Source: Mortierella alpina
Lineage: Eukaryota > Mortierellomycota > Mortierellomycetes > Mortierellales > Mortierellaceae
Length of the DNA stretch: 64,000 bases
Direction of reading: 5' to 3'
Assembly (NCBI GenBank): GCA_029449245.1
Contig: JANATF010000007.1
Location: 1,984,001 to 2,048,000, forward strand
Below are positions 37,221 through 48,826 of the stretch, in pieces. The translations under genes and the position numbers were made by a program. The notes beneath the pieces were generated by a model. It worked only from the letters and a program-made list of their open reading frames with translations. It had not been told where the DNA came from and did no database searches. Position 1 is the stretch's first letter, and each line of letters begins with the position of its first letter.

Positions 37221-37643
37221 ATGACCCCCAACGGGCTCAGTCTGGCTGCCGTTGTGTTCTCTTCGGGCTCTAGCCGTGGTGCTCCCTCTCCCAGAGGCCT
37301 GCCTGCTCCGGTAGAAAGCTGTGCTCCGTCTCAAAGGACTGTGGTCTTGGACCCATGGGCAAGACGACAGTTGACTACACGACAGGATGGCAGTGGGCGT
37401 GGGATTCTGGCCCGTTTTGCTTTCAAAGGCGGCTTCCGATTGACGGTGATCAATTGCTACGTACCATCCTACTCCGCCGATCACCACCAGGACTACCACG
37501 CCATACTCGAGTGGACACGATCCCAAACTGCGAAAATGCAACACCTTGGTGACCTTGTCATTATCTTGGGCGATTTCAACGCGTTTACGAAGAAGCAGAC
37601 CTCGAGGAGAGATGGCTGGCACTCTGCGGTAGTGAGTGGTTGA
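37221..37643 (+). pseudogene. Fragment of a LINE-type (APE-like) endonuclease domain
   Basis: The frame contains the motif order of the endonuclease/exonuclease/phosphatase fold as used by non-LTR retrotransposons: GRGILARFAFKGGFRLTVIN, then CYVPSY, and later DLVIILGDFNAF. The middle strands and the GDFN motif are present. The N-terminal catalytic Asn/Glu strands and the C-terminal SDH motif are not, and no reverse transcriptase follows before the stop. The frame remains open upstream to about 37056. It is best read as a short decayed piece of a retrotransposon, or less likely an exon of an unrecognised gene. It lies about 950 bases before the RAMA/MLL gene. Confidence 0.5.
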
Positions 37644-38587
37644 CATTCGATGCCCCCTAGGTCGAGGTGCTTTTTGGTGTGCTGTACCACAGGGGACGAA
37701 GGGTCTATGCCCTGCTTAGCCGTGTTTTTTTTTCATATCCGATTTTTTTTTTCCCTCCCTGTAATCGAATGTGCAGTACTGCATTGGTCTCTCTCTCTCT
37801 CTCTGTGTGTCTTGTCGCTCTCGTATTGATCCAATCCCATTCCCCCCTCGCTCATTCTCTCGTCCCATCACACCCTGGTCTCTCCAGCCGCCTTAATCGT
37901 CCTCTCTCATTCCATCGCTCATTCCATCGCTCGACATCTCGCCTTGCTGCTTGCACAATCCCGTCCCCCGTCCGCCCGCCTGCTGAATTGCATGTCGACA
38001 ACAACAAGCGTTTTTTTTCTTTGCCTCTTCTTCTTGTCCTCATTCCCTTGCTCGCCTGTCGTCGCCCTACGCGCGCCTTCCTTTCAACCCATCCGCACTC
38101 TCTCCGGTTCCCATTGACGCAGGATAGACTCCCCAGAGGCAGAGGAAGCGTAGAAACGAAACTCAAGGTACGTCAAGCCTTTTGCATGCATGCATCTGAC
38201 CATGCAACCATGCTCGCATGCTCGCATGCAGCTCCCGTTCATCTTTTCTGTAGTCACAATGCAGTTTCGCTGCTTGCTCCTCTAAACACCCCCTCTCGGT
38301 ATCATTGCTAGACTGCCTCATGGTCCTGCCGCAAGATCATTGGCTTTGATCCACTCGGAATAGAAACGAAAAAAGAGAGAGGAACGGCATTGTCGCGCTT
38401 TCCGCCCATTGGTAACTATACAGCAAGGTGCGGCAGGGCAGTTGGGTATGCATGCCTCTCTCAACATCCCTCAGTCTACTGACTACGAACTCCTCTCTAT
38501 CTTATCCGTGCCGTGCCGGTCTTATCTAGACCAACGCCTTTGACTGGTCGCTAGCGCGCGTTTCTTCCAAGCACTCGGACTACGAGC
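37644..38587. other. Promoter region of the RAMA/MLL-like gene
   Basis: Nearly 1 kb, pyrimidine-rich on the + strand from about 37725 to 38110. It contains short near-perfect repeats (CATTCCATCGCT twice at 37909-37932; TGCATG/CTCGCATG near 38184-38230). No gene is supported, but an untranslated first exon is possible, since a GTACGT donor-like site occurs at 38169. Confidence 0.45.
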
Positions 38588-41500
38588 ATGGAGACTCAGG
38601 AGATGAAGAAGGAAAGCATACAAAGGAATGGCGTCGCAATGTCAATGCATCGCCCATTCTCCAAGGACACAATCGGCATGGCAGCCTCCTACATGGACGT
38701 AGGCAGTGCTCATGGCTCAATGCAAGGGGTTACGGGCAAATCGGGGCAAGGCCTTTACCAGCATAATGTCCGTTCCGAGATGGCCATGGATCAGGACTCG
38801 AACGTTTCCCAGGACCATGCCTCGGATACCGAAGAGCAGCCGAATGGATCAGTAGACTTTGCGGACAGCAGAGGCATGACCCGGTGCCCTCAGAACTCGC
38901 CGGGCCGCAGCAGCAGCAGCAGAAGGAGGCAGGATGGACCTTTAGAATCCCAGCAGCAGCAGCACAACGGACCGTTGCGCGCCGGGGAGGACGTCGGCAG
39001 GAGAGCGCAACGGTCGGGCTACGCTCACTCACACGCAAGCAAGGGGCATCCAGCATCGCTTACCCCAGTGCTCGATGCCTCGATACCATCTCCGCTGGCC
39101 AGCCCCCTCACAGCAACCGTCAATTCGCTCACTGCCCTCAGCATCTCGCATCCCTTCACACCCTTGGGCGGATTTTCCGGCCGCGACCTGACCAAAATTA
39201 CCGTACCCCGAGAAAGAAAATCAACACGGCCCTATTCCGTTTCCTCTGGAGAGGCATTTCTTGCTCAGGAGCACAAGCATAATGGCGACCGCAGAGACGA
39301 TACCCAGCAAGACCAGATGGAGAGATTGTCAGACCCGGAGACTTCGAGTCAGCAGGGGGGTGGAACCGCAAGACCAGGAACACACAAAGAGGCAAAAGTC
39401 CAGCCCGCAATACCCTCCACATCGCCATCCACCTCGACTGCAGATTCATTCAACGGCACGAAGTCCACAGGCTCAAAATGGCAACCGCAAAAGCCAGCTG
39501 CACAGCTCCGTGTCACTCTCTATCGTCTCGTTTCGACGGGCTATCTGCCAGCGAATACTCTCGTGGTGTTTAGAGAGCACAGCGCCGTTGTCACCGCGAC
39601 GGGAATGCTCATCCCGCAGATGAAAGAGCCCGATGCAGCGACGCTATACCCATGGCTCCAAAGCGAGTACGAGACACCGAGCGCATGGGCCACGGCCATG
39701 GTGAAGGGTGACAGGACCGGGAAGGTGGCTGTTAATGGCTGGTCAGCCATCAAGGTTCCGATCCAGCAGGACGCAGGATTGAGCGCAATGTTTGGGGATC
39801 AGGGATTGCCCGAGGTGTCTCTTGATGTTTTGAGAAAGCGCTACTTAGCCGAGATGACCGAGGACACTGAACAGGCAGAGAACACGGTGGGAAGTGCGAG
39901 TAAAGGTAAGCACGAAGTTCTTTGAATAGCCGCTGCATGGAAGACTCTTTGGCCACCACAGACACTGAACTTCCTCCTCTCAATTTTGCGATATTAATCC
40001 AATAGCTGCAGTACTGGACAGAAAGAAGCGTAAGCGACCCTCTGCTCGCGCTGGGGAATCAACAGGGCTGAGGATATGGACTCAGACCGAGCCACAGGAC
40101 ACCAAGAACCGGTCTGAGACTACGCGGCCGAGAAAGAGAACCATGTCGGATCTATCAGGGATGGTCACCTCGGATTTATTCCAGGATCGACAACTACATC
40201 TGGAGGCAGCAGGCGCACTATTTTCGATGCAGGACGGATTCGCCTCGCCTACCTTTGAGACCTCTACCCGTCGCACCACCAAAGGTACCTCGCGTGCGAA
40301 AACAACACGCCGCCATAGAGGGCCAATACAACTGGAAAGTCTAGCAAGGCGACAGCACAAGAGGGAGCTTTTGCTGACCCAGTCCACAGGCCGTGATGTG
40401 TCGGCCTTGCGGATTCTGAGGCCGTTATCGCTGATCCCTATTGTTGTTCCGCAGAACCAAGACACCTCAGTTGGGCCCATGGATTTTTGCATAGGCTGTG
40501 GTGCATCAGGAAAAGTCCTAGAATCCAAGAGGATACCATCGGTTCATGGGAGCCAGGACCACGGCCTGCATCAATGGCCGAACGCCACGTATGCAGGGGA
40601 AGCAAAGTTTGGCCATAATCCTGGAGAGGATCCTATGCAGCGGTGCTTTGACTGTGGAGAATGCTTCCATCTCGACTGTGTGCCCCCGGATCATACTTCA
40701 CCCGCATCGGCATCAATAGGCGATACCAATTGGCACTGTCCGCGTTGCACCGTCTGCGGTGTTTGTCAAACGTCGATCCATGACCAGGCTCCGCAATTAG
40801 CCCCTCAAAAGGTCGCAACGTCGAAATGCTCGTCTGACTCTGCACAGCAGGAAATCCAAGTGTTAGCCTGCGACAATTGCCAGAACTTTACCCACCTCCA
40901 ATGCCAACTGGCTCTGGAGCCCAGTCTCAAGGACATTCTCAAGCCTTCCCGTCAGGGGAGCATTGAATGGCTCTGTGCGACCTGCAGAGAATGCGTCGAG
41001 TGCGGGCATCGCATCTCTTCGAAATCTGAACGAAACGGAGAAGAGCCGAGCCCAATGGCAAGTGCGCCAGCGATCAAGCCCAGCAAAGTGGAAGGTCGTT
41101 GGTCCCATGGTTCGGCCTTATGCCCGAGCTGCACGATCTTGACGGAAAAGGGCAACATTTGTCCGCTCTGCTGCCGCGTTTACTCGGATGACGACTATGA
41201 GACGCCAATGATCTTTTGTGACGGATGCTCGCTCTGGGTCCATGTTGCTTGTGATAAGGGCCTTCACGATCGAGATTACGAGGAGCTAGGCGAGGACTCG
41301 CGGCAGTATTTCTGCCCATCCTGTATACCAACACCTATTCCCTCACCAACGCATTCGTCTTCCTCGTCCTTGCTCTCGGCAGTCAATTCAGTGGAGCAGA
41401 GTCCATGGCAGGAGCCACTGGGATACGGACCTCAGCGTGCAAACGGTCACCACGATCACAGCAAGGAAGCTTCATTGAGTGCTGAAGAGGATGGGAAAGG

Positions 41501-44500
41501 CAAGAACAGGAAGCGTAAGGACGACATCATGGACCTCATCCGTGCAGCCAAAGAGATTTCGGATACAGAATCCCAGGCCAATTCACCCTACAGCAGCTAC
41601 AGTCCCATGTTCCCTTCTTCTACTCACTCCAGGACCATGTCGGTCTCACTAGAGTCCGTTGCTGAGGTTGCAGCAGCGGAAGCGCTTTTGACCATTTTCA
41701 GCGGCGCGAGTACGCCGGTTAGTTCCACCCCATACACATCCTATCCGCCTTCGCCTTTTGAGCCGCCATTCAGCGGATTGTACGACCGCCACTATGCGGT
41801 CATTAACAGCCCTCAGGATCTGCACCACATGATGGGTTCTATGGCGTTCACCCCGTCGTCAGACCCAGAGTCTACGGGCGCAGCGATACGAGAGTGCATG
41901 TGCGTGGCGACCTCGCAGTGTAGATGCCTCCCACAGCGGCGTAGTTTCCCAGCAGAGGACTATTTCAATAGCCGCCCCCATGAACGCCACGCAGTGCCAT
42001 ACAATCACACTGAAGAGCTCGAAGAGGCTCCAAATGCACACACAAAGTCGGTACAGCCAAACTTGATCGAGGAGGATCTTTACCAACCACTCTCGCCTCA
42101 GTCGCATACTGCCCTCAATGACCTGTCAGGAACCGGCCTTGATGCACGTGATTGTGTGCTCTGCCACAATCGGTGCAGCGCTGGCGAACGCGCATCAGAT
42201 ACGAAGCCGAAAGCCCTTGGACGACTCTTGCCTCTGCGGTGGATGGATGAGACCACCGATGGCTCTCAGCATTTTGCTGCCCGTACGGGATGGATTCATG
42301 TCAACTGCGCACTGTGGTCGACTGATGTGGACTTGGACTCGGCGACCGGAAGCATGTCTCATGTCGCGGACACGGTTGGTCGGAGTGTGCAAGCTGTAAG
42401 CATTCATGCACTATTTGAGCCCATGCCAAAAAAAAAAAAAAAAAAAAAAAAAAAAACACGGTTTCTAACAGTCTCCACTTGTACTACAATTCTCATAATG
42501 ATAGATTTGTGGAGCATGTGGTCAGACAGGAGCATCGATCAGATGTAGTGCTTCTGCCTCTGGCACCGGCGACAATCCGCATGCGTGTAAGGCCGTTTTT
42601 CACTACCCTTGTTTGAACAAGTCGCAGCCGATGTCATCTCACCCGAACTACCTTCAACACCAACACCAACATCAACATCAACACGACAGGAGCATTAGTG
42701 GTGCTGTTATTACAGATCAAACACAACGTACGATACTCTGCTCTATGCACTACCGTGAAGTCTCAACCTTGAATGATCTCAGGACCGCGGCCATAGCACT
42801 ACATTCTTCAATGGCTACGAACAGTGCTGACGCTGCAAAACTGCCACCGATGAAATCCCTCCCCCCCACTGAAGGCTCGTCACCACACATACGGGGTCCA
42901 ATCTGGATAAGAGATCCTTTTTTCGAGGTCCAGCGAACATTAGCAGCCCCACCCTGCGATTCTGAAAATAATTCTAGCCAGCTGGGGTGCTTTCGTATCG
43001 GAGGGTTAGTGCTGCACAGCCTCGGAAGCTTCGACATGCCTGGCATAGTATACTGCGAGACAGGACTGGGCAACGATGTGGATCTCGAGATCAAGTATAC
43101 CTTGCAACCGAACGCGAACCGAACTGCACGCCCATCAGCAACAGCCGAGGTGCTTGCCATCCCCCTTGGATTCAAGTGCGAAAGACAACTATTGCGCGAT
43201 GGTTCCTCTCGAGATGTCGTCGTAATGGAGGTTGTCAAGTCCCACTTGGGCCATATGCGCAGGACTGAAGCAAACACCGCAGATGGCTACGCGCCGGATT
43301 CATTCACCTATGCTCAGGACGGGGAGGAGACGAGCCTGGCATGGAGAGTCGTAATCAATGGCGCCGATACATCATCCAACCGCGAGTTTTACAGTACTTC
43401 AATGCATGGTACGCTGTGATGCTATGAGAGACATGTGGACAGAGTCTTTCAGACTTTGTGCAATTGCAGTTCCTAACCTAACGTATCACTTTCACTTATC
43501 TAGATGTCGTCGACACAATTTTCGAAGACTCTGAGGAGGGTTCCGCGTTGGTGCAGTACCGTCGCTACATCAAATCTCCAGACGCCTTCTTTGGTTTAGA
43601 TCACCCATTCATCCGGCAACAGATTCTTTCTATGGATGGTCAGGTGCAGGTCGCGTCGAGGACGTGGCTGCGGTATCGAGAAGAACAGAGAGTACTTGAG
43701 CGACAATGCGGAAAGCACAGCTGCTCGACCTCTCCAAGACCTTCGAAAGCGACGCACTTGACGCAATCTTCTGACTACCGCGGGACGATGACTGCCGCTC
43801 GTGTTCGATCAAGGCAGCAAAGCCGTCTCTCGAGAAAGAGGATTGTCCGTGTCGGGATGGCCCTGAGCAACAGCAAAATGTCGGATGACAGCAACCACAA
43901 ACACGATCATAGCGGCGGTGGTGGCAGCGACAAGTCCAGTATGGAGGTGGACTATAGCCAAGGATCATCTTCACTTCAGCCAGGTCTCTCTCGGCAGTTG
44001 GTTGCTACCTCACCTTCGCTCCGATCCCCTTCACGAGATCTGGTCAAGGCTTCCAGTACGGAGTACCCCTCTCCAGGATCTAAAATCACCGAGGACTCGC
44101 TGCAGAGACTTAGGGATGATCATGCGAAAGGCGTCGCTCTATTCTGGAATGGGAGGAGGATGACTACTCCCAATGCCTCCGTTGCGTCCGCTCTCAGTAG
44201 ACGCAGGGAGACGCCAGCTGCATCTTCCGTGCAGCCACAAGACAGAGTGAATTTAGACATGGACGAGGCTCAAGCAGCACAGACAATCCCATCCTCGTCG
44301 GGTGAGATGTCAGCGGAGCAGGAAGAAACAGTGAGCATGGATATCGACCAGAAGGAGGACAGCGACCCATACCCGCCTTCGTTTAGACAGTTGGACGTCA
44401 GCATGGGCAAGGCAGCCACGACTGAGGTCGTAGGGAGCGAGTTGACACCTCTGGAAGCGCATGCGGAGTTGAGACTCTACAGCACACGTGCATTCGCAAC

Positions 44501-44840
44501 GGACGAGATGGTCATGGAATATGTCGGTGAGGTGATCAGCCCCGCAGTGGCTATCCGCCGTCAGGAGACGTACCAGAGCCAAGGACGCGGATGCTACATG
44601 ATGTGGTGTGAGTTTGAGGAGGCTGTGATCGATGCCACGGTCCAGGGTGGGCTGGCAAGATGCATTCGTCAATGTGATGATACCAGCAACAGCAGCAAGG
44701 GTAGAGGTTCCGTGTATGCCAAGACGTTGACGGTCATGACAGGATCGGGCCCTACTATTCGAAGGAGGCCCAAGGTAGTGATTTGTGCGGCTCGGACGCT
44801 CCATGCTGGGGAAGAGCTGACCATGCAATACTGCTCATAG
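38588..44840 (+). CDS. Trithorax/MLL-like chromatin protein with RAMA domain and degenerate SET domain
   Basis: Four exons: 38588-39905, 40006-42395, 42505-43408, 43504-44840, about 1982 aa. Order seen: a disordered N-terminus; a RAMA-like domain at about 306-390 (LVSTGYLPANTLVVF, TPSAWATAM, VAVNGWSAIKV); an NLS (DRKKRKRPS); three PHD-type zinc modules at about 599-685, 687-770 and 823-880 (the third with ETPMIFCDGCSLWVHVAC). Next come an extended PHD at about 1153-1280, split by intron 2 (ICGACGQTGASIRC resumes in exon 3), FYRN near 1399 (FRIGGLVLHSLGSFD) and FYRC at about 1538-1583 (FFGLDHPFIRQQIL). The SET domain at about 1649-1982 ends the protein. It keeps MLL register (LYSTRAFATDEMVMEYVGEV, GRGCYMMW, VIDATVQGGLARCI) but lacks GxG, NHSC and post-SET. 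MLL relatives act in COMPASS complexes at H3K4; here catalysis is doubtful and RAMA suggests reading of modified DNA (inference). Confidence 0.9.
42428..42456 (+). repeat. 29-base A homopolymer inside intron 2 of the MLL-like gene
   Basis: An unbroken A run between the donor at 42396 and the acceptor at 42504. It is the longest homopolymer in the window and could come from slippage or a trace of retroposition. Confidence 0.9.
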
Positions 44841-45046
44841 GAGAGACTCCCCTCTCTTTTTTTTTTTGTTTTTTTTTTTTTTTTGTTACCGTGTTCATCA
44901 TTCAAGCATTCCAAGGTTTTTGTGATTTGTGATATCAAATATACCCCCTCCCCGCCAAACCGCATACTTTATCAGAAATTTGAAACGCATGACAGGGAGT
45001 AGTAGTCTCCAGGCACGGGATAATCTCGGGGAGAAGAGGATCCCGA

Positions 45047-47900
45047 TCATGGGTTCATCTGCAGGTGAATAGGATTCTCGGCATCCTGAAGTGTTGCAAC
45101 CAAAGCCTTGAACATTCGCTTCCACTCCAATGGATCGCCCTATGGTTTTTTGATCCAATACGGAAAAAGAGAGCGAGAGGGCGAGAGAGAATGAATGGGA
45201 CGAGAGACTTTAGTCACCAAAGCAAAGAATGGAATATCACCTTCCCATAGTTCCAGCAAGGATTGACCCGAGACCAGTGAAGGAGAGTACTTACCCGACT
45301 CTTGACAAACATGACAAGGTGGCAATCGTTTCCATAGGGCACGACTTTGACCTCTCCTGTCAGGAAACACCGTCTTTGATCCGTTGTTGAGATGGTAATC
45401 TATTGATACAGCGATGCAAAGCGGTTAACAAATACTGCACACATGATATATACATATGTATATATACATCAACCCTTACCTGTTGCAGATTAGCGTGAAC
45501 AGTATGGGCTACTAAATTGGGGACCATGGCATCGGCCAGAGCCTCGATGATATCGTCAGGATCCGTCTCCGAGAAGAAGCGTGTCAATCGTTCGGACGAA
45601 AAGACTTCCAAGAAGGTTGCCTCTGTGATCTGCGTGGCAGGCTGTGACAGCTCCAGGGCCTCGTCCTGCCATGAGATGGCGATTCTCGTTCCCAAGGAGC
45701 TGTCCGAAGCTCGCTCATTGTTGCGAGCAGGTTGTGAGGAGGCGTAGTTGCGTAGATCGAACACTGGGTTCTGACTCTGTTCAATCCGGCCTGTATGCAA
45801 CGGTTGTGAATATGCAACACTAAGGTAAAAGCAAACGGAATGGATCAGTTGAAAGTTAGGGGGTTGTTGTTGTGTCCTGCAACCATTTCTGAAGGATTAT
45901 GATGGGCGACTTACACAGGCGAGTATGTGGTTTCGCTGACGTTATCCATGAGCAGCGAGGCAAGTTGAACGGGGTCACTGACATGACCTAAACGTAACAT
46001 GAAAAGTGTTGAGTATTAGTTGATCAAACTGCTTGTCAACTTTGGTATGCGTGGTCATGATCGTCCAGCTCCTTGACATACCGTTCTTCAACAACTTGTT
46101 TGGCCTAAAGGCATTTGTTGGGAGAGTGAATGTGGGGGGTTAGTTATGAGGTTGGGAACATAGAGCACGGGTTATTGAACCACAGATGGGCGCAACTTGA
46201 ACATACCTCATATACCAGTCGTCTTTGAGGACGTATTTGATGTTATATCGCTTTGTGGGGTTTATCCGAAGCATTCCAAGTAATAGTGCTGTATGCGGAG
46301 AAAAACCATGTGGGAAGTGTTTAGCATGGAAACAACAGACTTGTCGTCCTGTGTACGTTTTTTGCACACTTACTCCTGACATGCCCTTGCAGTCTGTCCC
46401 AAGGCTCGTGCGTTGGATTTCCATGGCTTTCTTGGTATAGGCGGAACTCCTCGCTGTCTGTGGAGGGTAACTCCCACGGGGTATCTATAAAAAATGACCA
46501 TTATGCGTTAGTACCCACTTGTTCTTCGATCCAGCCTACCATGAAGTGAAAAATCCCGCTGTGAATCTTACTGCCAATCATCATCACGTAGAGAATAACT
46601 CCACAGGACCAAATGTCAACTGCATCGCCATTGTATTCCTCCTCAAGAACCTAAGCGCAATGTTGGTAGGGGGGGCAAATGTATGCGGTTAAATTCAAAT
46701 CTGAGAGAGTGCTCAAAAGGTCGTTTCCCAGGTCCATTCTTGGCGATGCTGGTCCAAAACCCATTTTGACTAGTAATACCTCGGGCGCGACATATGGGGC
46801 ACTTCCGCATGGTGTTCCTAAAGGTCGACTCCTTCCAGCGTGTCTAAACACTGTCGCTAGGCCGAAATCAGATATCTTCAATGTGCCTATCGACCCGGAT
46901 ACAAACTGGTTAACTCGTGAAATGTGACAATCCTTGTCTTTGGCGTTTTTTTTTATACTTGCCTGAAGAGTCCAGAAGAATATTTTCTGGCTTTAAGTCG
47001 CGATGAGAGATTCCTTTGCTGTGCATATATTTCTAGCGATAAAGTCGCGTAAGTGTTTTGTCGGCCGTTTGAAGCTCTCTTGTTTATGCGTGCGTTTTTC
47101 CAGTATCCACTCACCACTCCTGCTATGAGCTGAAGAAAGTAGAGATGTGCCAAATCTTCCTGGATTCCACGATCCGGCTCTGAGCAAGAGACAAGAGAGA
47201 TAGGGGCGTCAGGGGGAAACATTGAACGGCCTCATTCTCATTATTTACCGGGCTGAAGTGACATAATATCTCGACTTACCAATCTTGTCAAAAAGCTCTC
47301 CAGCAGCAGCGTACTCTACAAAGATGTAGATGCACTCGGACTCTTCCTTGGACTCTAGGAACCTCGAGATATTGGGGTGCTGCAGTCCTCGATGGATGGT
47401 CAGTTCCTTTTGAATAGACTTTGCGAGCCCGGCCTTTGAGTCTTTGGGGATGATTTTGACAGCGGCCTTGACGGCCGTTCGTCTGTGGGTGGCCAAACGC
47501 ACACTTTTTTTTTCCAAAAAGTAGAAGAAAATAGTCGACGTTTTGAAATTGCATGAAGTGAGATTACGCGACATTTCAGTTGACGCCAACTTTTTGTTTC
47601 TTAATGGACTGAGGCTTACACTGCGTAGGCACCCACACCGAGGGTGTCGCCGAGCTCGTAGTCCCCAATCTGTTCTGCCTTGGTGACATTCTGTGATGCT
47701 TCAGGCAGCGTGGGCCCTGAAAGATGTTTGTACATTGGAAATGGAGCGTCGTAGGGTGGAAGGTTGATGGGCTGGCTGTCAGGCACATGAAAATTGGCGG
47801 GAATCATTTTGGCCCCTGGATGTGGAGAAGGTGGCTTTGATGCGCCACTAACCTCGTTTCTATTTGAACTGCACACTTTCTGCGAACTCAACTCACTCAT
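45047..47900 (-). CDS. CHK1: Checkpoint kinase Chk1
   Basis: Thirteen minus-strand exons: 47900-47620, 47503-47280, 47179-47115, 47032-46963, 46886-46780, 46650-46572, 46484-46374, 46288-46207, 46104-46082, 45987-45915, 45819-45480, 45399-45295, 45139-45047, about 550 aa. The kinase domain starts near residue 80 ([20 protein letters not shown]). It has the ATP Lys in AAVKIIPK (K~110), HRDLKPEN (H~200), DFG (D~220) and the Chk1-style activation segment [11 protein letters not shown], then NTPWELP and [14 protein letters not shown]. The C-terminal third ([34 protein letters not shown]) matches the KA1-like regulatory domain. Chk1 halts the cycle after replication stress or DNA damage, downstream of ATR/Mec1. 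A roughly 75-residue N-terminal extension precedes the kinase. Intron 4 uses a GC donor (CAG|GCAAGT). It is convergent with the MLL-like gene, 206 bases apart. Confidence 0.94.
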
Positions 47901-48826
47901 ACACCCTGCGGCACCGACTGCAAGGAATCATCTCAAACGAGACAGATGTGGCAGCAAGACGCGCCTCGCCCAGACTGGCTTAGCCCACGGCTGTACTTCT
48001 TGTGCGACTCTGTTGACTTTTGACATGACCACAAGGTGAGCCAGGTTGCTTGAGGCTCATGCTTTATTTTTGCCTCCTTCCCTTGAACATTCCTTGTGCG
48101 AGCACCGAGGGCTGCTTCTTGTATGGCAAGTGGCGGAGTAAAGGAGTAGGAGGCGGCAAAGATTGACCGAGAAAAAGTAGGGATCGCAGTCGATCAAGCG
48201 TCAGTGACGCGGAAAACACAAAAAAGGGGCGGACGATCCTATCGCACCACCGAAAATACAGACACAGCCAGCCTGAGGGTAGCATGGAGCGCTAAGAGTG
48301 AGCAAGGGTCGATGGTGCATGGACAGACAGCCCAAGAACAACTCTGGCTGACGAAGTTGCGTTGAGCAAGGGCAGTGATTGCCCTTGGGGAGTGTGCCAT
48401 CGGGAGCAATAGCAGCGTGTGCTGCTGTTGCTCAAATGGTCCAGTCGCAGCAGGGAGCTGCAAGGCCAGTCTATTTTGACTCTTGGTTGTGCCCATTCAG
48501 CGCATTCCCATTCACCCTCCTCGCCCCCTACCTGCTCGTCCTCTTTCTCGTCCTCTCCCTCTCCCTCTTGCTCTTCCTCATCCTCATCCTCATCCTCTTC
48601 CTCATCCTCTTCCCTATCCTCTTTCTCTTTGTCACCCATCCACATCACTCCTGGCGTTTTCTCGCCCGCACCCCATCTAGCCCTTCTTCCTTCTCGACGA
48701 CAATCACCCCCTTGACCGTCGACGGCCTGCAAGTGTCACTCTCGTCCGCCGCATTCACCCTCCCCAACACCAAACACACCAACAGACACACGTTCGTCTG
48801 GATTGTTTCCACCCGGGGCCTCTTCT
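47901..48826. other. Divergent promoter between CHK1 and the RING-CH gene
   Basis: About 930 bases. A marked CTC/TCC/CAT pyrimidine tract on the + strand (48510-48640) precedes the RING-CH start. It creates spurious Leu/Ile/Phe-rich and Glu/Asp-rich frames on the two strands. No gene is seen. Confidence 0.5.
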
